This document shows, one piece after another, positions 11,648-22,375 of a stretch of DNA of 64,000 nucleotides. Source of the stretch: Xenopus tropicalis. Taxonomy: Eukaryota > Chordata > Amphibia > Anura > Pipidae. The stretch is taken from NCBI RefSeq assembly GCF_000004195.4, contig NC_030679.2, forward strand, positions 19,046,712-19,110,711. The letters are read 5' to 3'. Position 1 is the stretch's first letter. Each line of letters opens with the position of its first letter. The notes under the pieces are model-generated. The model was not told where the DNA came from. It saw only the letters and a program-made list of their open reading frames with translations, and did not search any database. The position numbers and the translations under genes were made by a program.

Positions 11648-11816
11648 CAGTGGCGTAACTAGTCACCCCTAAAAAAATCTTCAGAGGGTCTATCCCCTGC
11701 CCCCCCACCTTTAAATCCCCACCTGCTCTACTACCCGGGACCCAGCGTGGGGAGCAGATTTACAGGCAAAATGGAGGAAACAGACAGATTGTTATGAATC
11801 TATTGTTATGCCACTG
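11648..11816. mobile_element. hAT-type MITE (CAGTGGCGTAACTAG ends)
   Basis: The left end CAGTGGCGTAACTAG pairs with the right end TTATGCCACTG. The flanking octamers CGACCTAA (11640-11647) and TGACCTAA (11817-11824) agree at 7 of 8 bases. The 169-bp interior is non-coding. Confidence 0.75.
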
Positions 11817-11863
11817 TGACCTAACAAAATGGCATCCCCAGCGTACTTAGGGCAGACTTGCTG

Positions 11864-12029
11864 TAAGGGCAATGACACATTAAGAGATTTGTCCCCCGGA
11901 AGACAAATCTCCAAAAAAAATTAACTAAATTTTGGATTGCCACATGTAAAAGATATTTTAGGAGACTTGCCACCGCTAGAGTGTAGATTTCTGATGGGTG
12001 ACTTATCTCTTTGTGTGCCATTGTCCTAA
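11864..12029. mobile_element. TAAGGGCAATGACACAT-ended MITE
   Basis: The left end TAAGGGCAATGACACAT pairs with TGTGCCATTGTCCTAA. Internal arms AGATTTGTC and GACAAATCT form further inverted repeats. The shorter element at 34094-34183 has the same design (TAAGGGCAGTGGTACACG ... TGTACCACTGCCCTAA). Confidence 0.6.
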
Positions 12030-12239
12030 AGTAAATCATGACTGTATAAATTGGATTTGTAAGATTACCTCTAAAAAGAAGTTTCTCAGATGATGTCCCT
12101 TGGGACCAGAAGCCTGAGATGACTTTTGGATTCTGGGCGAAATGGAGGGTCCGGCACAAGGCCGGAGTACCCCAAGGGGGTCTCCCTCAGTAAAAAAAAC
12201 TGACTATTCCCTACACTGAACTGGGAATAGCCAGAAAAA

Positions 12240-13290
12240 TACAATTGATGAATGCAAGCAAAGCACCAAAAAGTCGATCTGAAGGTCGCACAACAGCTGT
12301 ATAGGGAAGAGAATAAAAAGTTAGTTTCAGGGATAATGCATTTAGCACTTAATATTTCCTATAAGGTATACAGAGGAAGGCAGAGACCTGGCTATTTTAC
12401 CCACACATCAGATTGTACTTTTGTTAATCAATTATGGTTCTTGTCCCCAATTCATGAAAAGCCCCATTGTTTTTGGTTGCTAAGCTCCTTTGCCATAGCA
12501 ACAATGCATTTGTGTGTCAGATTGAAGTATAAATAGGAGATGGTTTGAATAGAAAGATAAGCATTAAACAATGCTAACAATGGCAACAATTTTGCCCAGC
12601 CATTGGCTTGGTTTCCAGTTGCCAGAGCTACTGACCCTAGCAACCAGTTGGTATGTTATGTTTCACCTTGAAAAGTAGGCAACCTAAAAAAGGAAATAAT
12701 ATATAAATTTACATTAAAAAATAGAAACCAACAACAATTTTGCTCTGAAACATAATTCAGGGATGACTTCTACTGTACCATAGATATAGCGTTATCTAGG
12801 AGATCTAAGTTTCAAAGTCCAATTTAGGTGCCTACTTGCAAAAGTGCAGTTGCCAGTAGCAACCAGTTGGCAAACCCAGAACCACTGATTTGCTTTGTAA
12901 ACTGTTGTTTGTAAAATTATTATAAGATCCCTGTTGGAGGCAGAAAGATTGCCAACTTCAGATAGAAACAAAAAGGCAAGCATTCAATTGGCTGCCATAG
13001 ATTACTACCCCAGTTCAGATTTACCAAGTGTTCATAAATGCCCACCACCATAGAGATAATTTAAAGAGGGTAGAGGGGTAAATAAACCCAAAATGAGATT
13101 AGTTATGGGGCTGAGAGCACAAAGAATGTGACATGTGGCTAGTAAGTGCTCAGGGGCCAACATGGCCATAGTGCTGTATATTACTGGGTAACTGGGTAAG
13201 GCGTGGCAATTAAATATTTTATTCAATAATGCCCCTACCATTTTCCCTATAACCCGCCACAGCCGGGGTTGAGTGTATGCAGTTTGTTAA
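12240..13290. other. non-coding stretch
   Basis: No gene is recognised. The segment around 12590-12660 carries the GACCCTAGCAACC centre of the palindrome-centred repeat seen at 6175 and 48126. The rest is unclassified AT-rich DNA. Confidence 0.4.
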
Positions 13291-13299
13291 TACACTTTA

Positions 13300-13707
13300 T
13301 TTAGTCGATAGTTCACATTTATATTATTTCTACCAAAGTGCATAACTTTGCACTTGTCAACATTGAACCTCATTTTCCAGTTTGCTGCCCAGTTTTCCAG
13401 ATTAGTCAAATCGCTCTGCAAAGCGGCAGCATCCTGCATGGAACTTATAGTTTTGCACAATTTACTGTTGTCAGCAAAAATAGAAACAGTACTGTCTATG
13501 CCCCCCTCCAGGTCATTAATAAACAAGTTAAAAAGCAAAGGACCAAGGACTGACCCCTGCGGTACTCCACTAACAACACTGGTCCAATCAGAAAATGTTC
13601 CATTTACCACCACTCTTTGTAATCTATCCTTCAGCCAGTTCTCTGTCCAATTACAAATATTATGTTCTAGGCCAATATTCCTCAATTTGATCATTAACCT
13701 TCTGTGA
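13300..13707 (-). pseudogene. CR1-type LINE reverse transcriptase fragment
   Basis: The minus strand encodes a stretch of LINE reverse transcriptase: HRRLMIKLRNIGLEHNICNW, then SGVPQGSVLGPLLFNLFIND, then FADNSKLC, then WKMRFNVDKCKVMHFGRNN. The order and wording match the CR1 clade. The catalytic F/Y-A-D-D box reads FADN, so the second metal-binding aspartate is lost. There is no endonuclease domain, no fingers N-terminus and no 3' end, and both sides run into other repeats. It is a dead internal fragment. Confidence 0.85.
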
Positions 13708-13709
13708 GG

Positions 13710-13930
13710 TATAGTGATGAGCAAATCTGTCCCGTTTCGCTTTGCCATAAACACATTTGTCGCGTGATTTTTTTTTGTCGCCCACGTCTTTTTTGCCGCC
13801 TGCGTCTATTTTTTTTTTTGCTCATGTCTATTTTTTTGTTGCCGCGCTTTTTGATGCAACCGCACCTTTTTTTGACGCTACACGCCCAATTTGACGCGCG
13901 ACAAAAAAATTTATACGCAACAACATAAAA
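13710..13930. repeat. ATGAGCAAATCTGTCCCGTTTCGC-type repeat
   Basis: After the CR1 fragment, the sequence changes abruptly at about 13708 to GATGAGCAAATCTGTCCCG, then T-rich blocks alternating with GTCGCCCACG, GCCGCCTGCG and GACGCGCGAC. This resembles half of a long palindromic MITE, and a weaker copy is at about 63560-63710. Confidence 0.45.
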
Positions 13931-14503
13931 CCATGCTGGCACAAACTTATAGTATTGTGAACTGCCATGCTTTCCTACTACTGATGTCAGACTAACAGGC
14001 CTATGTTACAGAAATCCGAATAACACAGGGAACCCTTAGTTGGTGACTCCCTCTGTCCCCATAAATATGTCTTTTTTGTTGCTTATATATAAGCAAAGGT
14101 AGTGTCCATTAGGAATTTATTTAGCAGTTTTAACTATATCAATAAATTAACTATGTGCATCCATAATTAGCTGATTTCCTGGAACTGGGCAGGCTGATAC
14201 CTAGGGCTGCTCAGCATCTTACACCATTGCTATTGCCATTAAGTATTTCCATGGAATTGCAAGTCTGGAAGATCCCCAGTTTGTTATGCTCTATAACCTG
14301 ATCTCCCTGTAATGGAAAGTATCTGACTGGCCTGTGCACATCAATGCTCTCAACCTCCTTGCCTATTAAAGGCCAAGTTGCTCTTACAGGGCAATACGAC
14401 TTCTGTTCTGTGGTGTGCAGTGGATCTCAAACATTGACTTTTATTTGTGGTATGAGAGAGATTATGAGAGGGATTAGTATGTAATAGATCTTTTCTCTTG
14501 CAG

Positions 14504-14566
14504 GTTATGGAGGATGGATATAGTCAAACAACACTAATGGGAAGTGCAGTATTCAGCATACAAATG
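14504..14566 (+). CDS. candidate internal exon, plus strand, unidentified gene
   Basis: A strong acceptor (TTTTCTCTTGCAG) precedes and a consensus donor (ATG then GTAAGT) follows this 63-nt segment. The frame entered at the first base is open for 21 codons and reads VMEDGYSQTTLMGSAVFS and so on. The next donor-acceptor pair lies only 68 bp downstream. An ATG at codon 2 might be a start. I do not recognise the peptide. The two minus-strand candidate gene segments flank this site (11445 and 26491), so if both are real this would be a gene on the opposite strand within an intron. Confidence 0.4.
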
Positions 14567-14634
14567 GTAAGTCTCAAAAGTTCCTTTTGGTCTTTGTTAA
14601 GATGGGAAATAGTAATGGAGACTCTTCTTTGCAG

Positions 14635-14657
14635 GAAACAGATGAAGAACACCTCAG
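14635..14657 (+). CDS. candidate 23-nt microexon, plus strand
   Basis: The acceptor ACTCTTCTTTGCAG and donor CAG then GTAAGTCC bracket GAAACAGATGAAGAACACC plus four bases. In phase with the preceding candidate it reads ETDEEHL and ends with two bases of a split codon. The intervening intron would be 68 bp, near the lower limit for vertebrates. Both splice sites are close to consensus; function is unknown. Confidence 0.35.
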
Positions 14658-16789
14658 GTAAGTCCTACGCTGAAGTTCTAAGGAAGTTCTATAGAGGTAT
14701 ATAAGTAATTTAGTGATTGTTGTAAAAATAAAAGAAAAAAGGTTGTATCAGAACTTAAATTAAGAGGCAATGTGAATCCCATTAAATAGGACAAGGCCAA
14801 CTTAATAGGCAGCAGGAAAAATAACTTTAATCCAATTAACAGGCAAGGTCAGTCTGGGAGATTAGTCCAAAGAGCAAGGGGTTACCAAAAGTGGGAGATG
14901 CAAGAACAAACTAAAGCGAAAAACTGGGGACCAAAAAGGAGTGGCAAAAAGGAGAGTTATAGATTGAAAGGAGAGCAGAGAGATATGTAACTAAGGAGGG
15001 CTAAGATTATGTATGAAAGGACCGGACCAGACATGGGAACCAAATAACTACACCGTGTTTTAGGTGTGTGATGCAACTTCATACTATTAGGGTAGTGTGG
15101 CAAATATCTGACCAAGTGTGTGACAGTTTGTCTCGGTGGTGCAAATGGGGTGACCTTGGGGCGCCCCAGCAACAAATTTGGTGCTGGGAATAGTGCCTGT
15201 GCGTCATCACAACAATTTATAGTGCGCTAGCACCAACATTCCATACATGTGTCATTTGTCCAGATTTGGCTTCTGCCAGAAACTTCCATAGACCCCTACT
15301 GTGTGTGAGAACCGAGGTGTATTCTATACAGGGATATATATTACATAATGAAAGCAAATTGAAGTTTAAGCAGCCTTCATTTACAGAGTCTCAATCATTT
15401 AAAAGGTATTTGTAAGTGTAAGAGTTGAGAGGAGGTGATTTTGCACAGATGAATATCGCTGTTTGATTGGCAGCACATGTAATGCCTTTTTCTGGTGGAC
15501 AAAATGTTTTGCTGCTTTTATTTGTAAAGAAACCCCTACCCCAACAGTTCCCATTCTATACCGAGTTCATCAAGAATTCTGAATTAGCTCTATCCTGCTG
15601 GGAGACATAGTGCAGTCATCATGAATGTTTTATGTAATCTGTCAGTCAATTATGATTTAGGCCTGTAGATGGAGCCACCATCTTGCGTTCGCAGTTTGCA
15701 TGGTTTTTTGTTATTTCACTATTTGGATTAGTGTAAAAAACATCTGATTTGCTGATACAGATTATAGAACCAGAGCCATACCTTGGTCAGCCAATATGGC
15801 ACCTCGTATTCTGATAACTGTTAAGGGAACTCCAAAATACATTTTCTATATCAAATGTGTGCCCTGCTATACATGCCTTGAGAGAGTGGTCATTGGATGT
15901 TAGAAAATGTTAAATTTGTCAACAGCATGCTAGGAGTTAAAGATGTGCAATATTTTGGTGGTGCAACAGTGCTATGTAAGTTTTATGTCACCTTTCAGAG
16001 GGGTGCTGTCACCCTAACTAATTGCAAATTCTATTGTATTTGCTATTACATATGTATTTACAGTATATAAGTTATATAAATCTTAGGGCTCATATACAGC
16101 CAGAAGTGCAGTTGCAGGCCTCGTGCTTTCCCTGCAGTCAGTTGAGTATAAAACAACTTTCATTAAAGGAAATTGTGTCAAAATGTACTCCTTGCACTTC
16201 CATATACTTGAGCTTAAAACTGTTCAGTCCTTCCTGCCATCTGTTCCGAACTGAGTGCTGCCGTGGCTATTGATGCAGGGGACCCTGGAGCTACAGCAAC
16301 CTCCAGAGCATGTAATAGCTCCAGGGTTTCCTCAGTGCCTTGTTGCAATTTGGCTGCGCCAAAAAATAGGGCGCACAGTGACACCAAATTTTCACTTTGG
16401 TCACGGCACTTGTGAATTAAATTGTACCGCCTTGTTTCTTTCAGTCTGGGAATTCAGTCACAGCAAGCAGAGAGTGGGCAGTGTTATTAAGGCAAGCTTT
16501 TCATCATCATCCCAAAATTGTGTTCATGTACCAGAATGGGGGACCTGATACTCATGCCCATGCACAGGATACACAATTAGAGAGGAGAATAGGGAGGGGG
16601 AGTACAGTGAGATCTAGGAAGTGCTGAATGAAAAGTGAAAATCAGAAAGATCTGTGAACAGAAAATATCCATCAGTATTTCTCTCAATACGCGCACATAG
16701 ATGGTCACAGGACGGTAACTGTCTCACATCTAAACATTTTATACATATGGAGCTCCATCTTTATGGTTTGACCTCTGCTTCTCCTGCAG

Positions 16790-16840
16790 GCCAGGTCCTT
16801 CTACAAAGCCACTGATGGTCTCACCTTAGATGCGTATTAG
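16790..16840 (+). CDS. candidate terminal coding exon, plus strand
   Basis: A good acceptor (CTGCTTCTCCTGCAG) precedes. Entered in phase 0, as it would be if the 14504-14566 exon spliced directly to it, the frame reads ARSFYKATDGLTLDAY and stops with TAG at 16838-16840. Entered after the 23-nt microexon it would read RPGPSTKPLMVSP and stop at 16828. No AATAAA was seen close by, so the 3' end is not supported. Confidence 0.25.
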   Translation, partial: ARSFYKATDGLTLDAY

Positions 16841-17910
16841 AGGAAGGACAGTCAGAGAGCTCCAAGGTTGAACTACTCTTAGCACCACTCTTACAAATAG
16901 ATGATGCAGGTAGTTATTTTGGTGCTGAAGACCTGCACCAAGAAGGGCGAAACCGGACTGTAGTTGGGAATCTGATCAGCTCTTATCCTGGCTTTTGCTT
17001 TAAAAACCCAGTGGGTAAGCGTTAGCCTATAGGATAAACCCATGTAAATGGGATTTTTCTAGGAGCCTTAAGGAATTTGTTCCCAGAATCCCTTTGACTT
17101 ATTTGGAGTACTAAATGCTACATGCTATTGGTTGCTATAGGTGATCAGACCTTTATTGTTGAACCTTTAACAAATACCACCTAAATCTCTAACTAATGCA
17201 ACAGAATCATCCTCCTTTGATAAAAAGGAAGCCAAAAGAGGGAACATGTGTTCTGTCCATGTATGGACTCCACCATAGCATGGCAGAGGCATCAGTACTA
17301 GGTCTTCCTAGGCCCTGATGCAGGACGTGCAACCGAGCCCACCACTCCTCCTGGATACCCATTTTCTCTCTTACGGAACGTGTGATGTGGCCTCTGGCAG
17401 GTCACTAGGGGGTGTTGTCCTGGCACCCTGGGAGTTACACCCCTAAAAGTACCTTTTTGCTATACAACAAATCCTAAGATCAATCTTCATGGTTAAGAAT
17501 CACTGGAACCCCTTTGTTCTGTTCTTTATACTGTCACAGCACCTAGCACCTAGTCACAGCACCTAAAGTTACAGTTCCAGCAAGGGCTCAAGGAGACAGG
17601 CGCACAATATAACAAAGCCTTACTATTAAGTAGATGTATTTTTGAAGGGAAATCATTCACCCCCCATTCAGTACTGCATCTTTTCAGCACCCAAGAAACA
17701 AAGGATGGTTCCAGTCACAGAAAAAATGTAATGGCATACTGCTCACACTTTGGGGCATATTTACTAAAAGTTGTTTATTTTTGTTTTAAAAACTCACATA
17801 AACTCCTGAGAGTTTTTTTATTAAGAAAAATTTGATCAATGATATATTTATTAACACAATAAAATTTCTCGAAAATAAAATAGAGAATTTTAAACAGATG
17901 TGTATTTCTT

Positions 17911-18240
17911 TGAAACAGAAAACAATAATGCATTTAACATCCCCTTAAAATTGGGTAAAAAAGAAAACAATAATGTATTTAACTTCCCCTTGAATTAAGC
18001 TTCCCCTTCAAACTGTGTGAAATAGAAAACAGTGATGGGATAAACTTACCCTTGAAACTGTGAGAAATAGAAAACAATGATGGGATTATTTTCCCCTTGA
18101 AAGTGTGTGAAATAGAAAACAATAATGTGTTTAACTTCCCCTTGAAATTGTGTGAAATAGAAAACAATGATGGAATTAACTTCCCCTTGAACGTGTAAAA
18201 TAGAAAACAATTATGCATACAACTTCCCCTTGAAAATGTG
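17911..18240. repeat. 45-bp minisatellite
   Basis: About seven units of 45 bp repeat the order CTTCCCCTTGAAA, TGTGTGAAATAGAAAACAAT, then GATGGGATTAA. The period is 15 codons, so a minus-strand frame (17979-18218) stays open and repeats the peptide FKGKLIPSLFSISH. A single further unit lies at 18545-18600, outside the array. GGGGCATATTTACTAA at 17754 and paired TTTGATCAATGAT motifs at 17832 and 18348 suggest the array sits inside a larger MITE. Confidence 0.85.
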
Positions 18241-18762
18241 TCAAGAACAGGCTGTCAGTGGTTCTAGGCATCTTAAACCTTTACATTACGTTTTATAAAT
18301 CTAGAATTTTTAGAGAAAAATAACCAGTTTTTTAAAACTCACAAAATTTGATCAATGATGTATTTATTAATAGTCGCTGATCATACAAAAGTTTCCTGAA
18401 CAATATGCACATTTTTGTAAAAGTTTAATTACATTTTCAAGAATATAATAGTGAAATTAAAACAGCAATTAATTTCCATGAATCCTCTTTATTTTTCCCA
18501 AATAAGAACTTCTCCAGCAGCCATTTTAGGAGGAAACAATAAGTTTCACTTGAAACTGTGTGAAACAAAAAACAATGATGGGGTTAACTTCTCCTTGAAA
18601 GTGTGTCAAAGACAGGCTGTCACTGACTATTCTATTTCTCTACTATTCTAAGCCTTCATAGGACTCAAAACGTTTGTGGTTTTGAAAAGAAGTCTCAAAA
18701 TTTTTGAGAAAATACTCATAATTATCTTGAAGTTTTCGAAAAAAAAATTAAACATTCGTATA

Positions 18763-19086
18763 CAGGTATGGGATCCCTTATTTGGAAACCCATTATCCAG
18801 TTCCGAATTACGGAAAGCCTGTCTCCCATAGACTCCATTTTAATCAAATAATTCAGATTTTTAAGATTGATTTTCTTTTTCTCTGTAATAATAACACGGT
18901 ACCTTGTACTTGATCCCAACTTAGATATAATTACCCCTTATTGGAGGCAAAACAGTCCTATTGGGTTTGATTAATGGTTTATTGTTTTTTTAGTAGACTT
19001 AAGGTATGGAGATCTAAATTACGGAAAGACCCCTTATCCGGAATACCCTTGGTCCCGAGCATTCTGGATAATGGTTCCTATACCTG
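18763..19086. mobile_element. CAGGTATGGGA palindromic MITE, copy 2
   Basis: The ends CAGGTATGGGATCCCTTAT and ATAATGGTTCCTATACCTG are flanked by TA at 18761-18762 and 19087-19088. Internal blocks TTGGAGGCAAAACAGTCCTA and CTCTGTAATAATAACA are shared with the copy at 6890-7220. Confidence 0.75.
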
Positions 19087-19224
19087 TACTGCCAAAAACA
19101 CATCCGTACAAAACAAAGCAAAAAAAATGAACTTTTCTCACAAAACCTCAGTAAATGGAGCACGGGTGAGGGTCTTCAACTTCCCCACACAATGAACCTT
19201 TCCATTTTAACTTTTAACAAAACA

Positions 19225-19932
19225 GAACTCCAGGCTGTAGTTAAAATGCCTTTATAAGTAGCACTGGGCACAGAGTAGAACATTTCAAGCCCCCGTGGGA
19301 ACACGATAAAGAGCCGTACAGGCTGTTCAGTGCCCAGTGCTGCTAATAAAGGCAGCTTTAGTGCAGTTTGGGATGCTGTCCGGAAGCCCAATGACCCGAG
19401 TGAAGCAAAAGGGAAGAAGGGCATGACTAAGCTAGGAGGCAACCCCCCCTTTCCCCCTCACTCTCCGGATATCCCAGTGTTACAGGCCAGGGCAGGAATA
19501 AAAGAAGGTCCCTCCCCGGATGTGAACTCACCAGATTTTCGGTGGGCAAGAGGAGCAGGAGTTGACAGCATCCCACCCTCCCTCTCCAACAGGTTGGAGT
19601 CGCAGTGTGGGGTCAAGTTTGAGCCCCAGAGGATATTAAAAAGGTGCAGTGAGTGGGTAACCGGGTAGGCCTGGGGTCCCCAGGAAGGTGGATAATCCCA
19701 GAATGGGACTTGGGTAGTAGACAGGACACAGGCTCTGGGCCTGGGCTCAGTGTCAGACCTCTTTGGAGGATATAAGTTAGTTGACTGCTGTTTAATGTTT
19801 GGATTTACAAACGGTTTAATAGTAGTTATGGTTGTTTATATATATAATTGCTAATTTATATTAAATAATTTGCAATAAATAACTGCGGCCTTCTCTCCCC
19901 AATTAAGTGTCCGTTGTTTTATTGTGGAACAG
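19225..19932 (+). other. possible solo LTR or promoter-like unit
   Basis: The segment is richer in GC than its surroundings. It carries a TATA-like ATATTAAAAAGG near 19635 and AATAAATAACTGCGGCC near 19873, then a pyrimidine-rich tail and GGAACA before a purine run (GGGGGAGGGAAAGGGGG). That order (TATA, poly(A) signal, short U5-like tail) is what an LTR shows. An open frame at 19330-19668 (Pro/Ser/Lys-rich) has no recognisable domain. No direct terminal duplication was found, so an unrelated promoter region is equally possible. Confidence 0.25.
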
Positions 19933-20327
19933 GGGGAGGGAAAGGGGGCGCAACAGGCTCGACGCTGCATTTGTCATGTAACCGGTGTTACTAAATAAGG
20001 CATTACCCCCAACATGATTTGGATTAGGATTCTCCAGGAAATAATTCAGCTGCTTCAACAGCCCTATGTATTAACAGTAATAAAACCAAGCTCACAAAAG
20101 GAAAGTTTTTATCACATTTATTTGAATAAAACTGTGATACAATCTGTTAATAAATAAAACTGTGTCATGTCACCGAAAAAAAAAGAAAAACTCAAATACC
20201 TTTAAAAGAGAAATGACACATTCCTACATTATTGTCAGTTAGGACACCCCTGACACTTGCCAGTCACTAGATTTAAATCAAAATATTAGTGTGCCTTGGT
20301 TTTATTCTTAATGCAACCACATCTTTT

Positions 20328-20860
20328 GGACTTTTTCTGATCAAGCACCCATTTCTGGGGCACAACATTTGGCCAACGCCCCCCCCCCTTAACCAATTAG
20401 AATGTTGCAGATTTATGTAAACATCACAGTCTCAGCCATTCAGCCATAGTTCCAGGAATATCTAGGACAGCAGATAAGTGTTCACCCCCGAATCTCACTC
20501 TGATTAATCATCGTTCTGGAAGTATCTAAGGTCACTCTACCCAAATCTGTAGTACCTTTCTCTCCAGCCAAGGCTCAGGCCCCCTTAATGGGGGACAGAC
20601 TTTTTGTGATCAAGCACCCCTTTCTGAGGCACAACATTTGGCCAAGGCCCCCCTTAACCTATAAGAAGGTTGCAGATTTATGTAAACATCACAGTCTAAG
20701 CCATTCAGCCATAGTTCCACGAATATCTAGTGTTCACCCCTGAATCTCACTCTGATTAACCTTCATTCTGGGAGCATCTAAGGGCACTCTACCCAAATCT
20801 GTTGTCTTCTTTCCCCTCCAGCCAAGGCTCAGACCCCCTTAATGGGGCCAGCCCCGCAAT
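20328..20860. repeat. tandem duplication, 269-bp period
   Basis: Two diverged copies follow each other. GATCAAGCACCCATTTCTGG starts at 20339 and GATCAAGCACCCCTTTCTGA at 20608. Both continue with CACAACATTTGGCCAA, GCAGATTTATGTAAACATC, CAGCCATAGTTCCA and CCAAGGCTCAG in the same order. A 16-bp stretch (GACAGCAGATAAG region) is present in copy 1 only. Confidence 0.85.
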
Positions 20861-21055
20861 TAGGGAACCAGTAACCAATATCATGGCCACTATCTTGTAA
20901 TGTAATGTAAAATAATGTATCTTCTTCTGGCCTGCTCTCTTCAGTTAAATAGGGAAAGTTAGGTAACGCTTTCAAAGAGTGTATATTGCTTTAAGAATAC
21001 ATCCCAAGAGTGTGCCAATCTCTAGTCAAAAAATATATAGATAAATCATGGTTAA

Positions 21056-21467
21056 AGGAACAGTATGCCCTCTTTTCAGTATGATGAATAGGGCTTGTGC
21101 TGAACATACTTTTTGCCACTCATTTCTTAAGCTTAACATTGCAAACAGGGAAGTTGAAGCTACTCCATGGTCTTTGTGAAGCAGATAATTAGATTACTAG
21201 TACATGGATATTCTCCGCCTGCTTACAAAACAGACTCAACAATGAGTGAATAGGTTTTGTTGTATGCTGGTAATGTAATGATCTACCTTGCAAGACCAAA
21301 CATGGAGGAGCTTCATTTTCCCTCTGTAGGATTTCAAATGATGCAGAAAGAAAAAAACTGTTTTGAAGTCGGGTTTCAGCATATAAAAAAGGTATTTATC
21401 CATACTTTTTGAAGGAATAGATTACAGTGATAGGTATATTAGGGATTTCTGTGTTGTGTAGGGCACT
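21056..21467. mobile_element. possible TTAA-flanked T2-like MITE
   Basis: TTAA at 21052-21055 is followed by AGGAACAGTATGCCC, and GGGCACT precedes TTAA at 21468-21471. The left end resembles the T2 terminus at 36622 (AGGAACAGTAACACC). Inner inverted motifs (GAATAGGGCTTG, TGAATAGGTTTTG) are only partly matched, so confidence is modest. Confidence 0.4.
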
Positions 21468-21880
21468 TTAACAAATTTTGGTTTGGATGTCGGAATTCCG
21501 CTATAATAAACTGTAATAATAATGTAATAAATTGAATTTCCCCTTATTGAAAATCATTTTTCTCCCATTTTTTATACAAAGAAATCATGGGATGTTGGCT
21601 GTTAGCCCATTAAATACTGTGTTCTTTATATCTATGTCTCAGACATTTGTGCATCCATTCCTTTTGGTTGAAATTGCTATATCGCCAACAATGGTGACAA
21701 GGAGTGTTCCCTGAAAAAGAACAGAGGAATAAAGAATGATAAGAACAATGTTAAAACCAAAGGCAATAATTAAGACAAACTATATCTGGATTGAAAAACA
21801 AAGAATATACTGTATATTGCTGTAAATATAGACAAAGCAAACCATATATTGACATCAACCAACACATTATGCCACAGCAT

Positions 21881-22375
21881 TAGGGATGTAGCGAACATCG
21901 CCAAAAATGTTCGCGGACCCGTTCGCGGACTTTCGGCAAAACTCGCGAATATTCGCGAACTTTGCGAACCCCATAGACTTCAATGGGAAGGCGAACTTTA
22001 AAACCTAGAAAAGCCATTTCTGGCCAGAAAACTGATTTTAAAGTTGTTTAAAGGGTGCCACGACCTGGACAGTGGCATGCAGGAGGGGGATCAAGCAAAA
22101 ATTTCTCTGAAAAATACTTTGTAAAAAAACCGCCAAAAAAAAAAACGCCAAAAAAAAAACCGCCAAAAAATAACGAAAGAAAAAAAAAAAACGCCCAAAA
22201 AAAAACCGCCAAAAAATAACGAAAGAAAAAAAAAAAACGCCAAAAAAAAACGCCAAAAAAACCCGCGGCGAACCCAAAATGGCGAACATCGCCAAAAGTC
22301 CGCGAATTTGCGCGAACGCGAACACCCGATGTTCGCGCGAATTAGTTCGCCGGCGAACAGTTCGCTACATCTCTA
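21881..22375 (+). mobile_element. short non-autonomous hAT derivative, copy 2
   Basis: The element runs from TAGGGATGTAGCGAACAT to ACAGTTCGCTACATCTCTA, 495 bp. The octamer CACAGCAT is duplicated at 21873-21880 and 22376-22383. Its left 230 bp match the left end of the large hAT (GCGAACCCCATAGACTTCAA, CTGGCCAGAAAACTG, GACAGTGGCATGCAGGAGG) in the same orientation, and its right 60 bp match that element's right end. The centre (22120-22260) is a run of AACGCC/ACCGCC units embedded in A-tracts. There is no gene. Confidence 0.9.

Noticed and set aside
19330..19668. 112-codon frame in GC-rich sequence
   Set aside because: No known domain, no splice or start context, and a low-complexity Pro/Ser/Lys composition.
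22038..22325. Phe-rich minus-strand frame in the short hAT
   Set aside because: It is produced by the A-tract (AACGCC) filler. The peptide is low-complexity and lies in a non-coding MITE.
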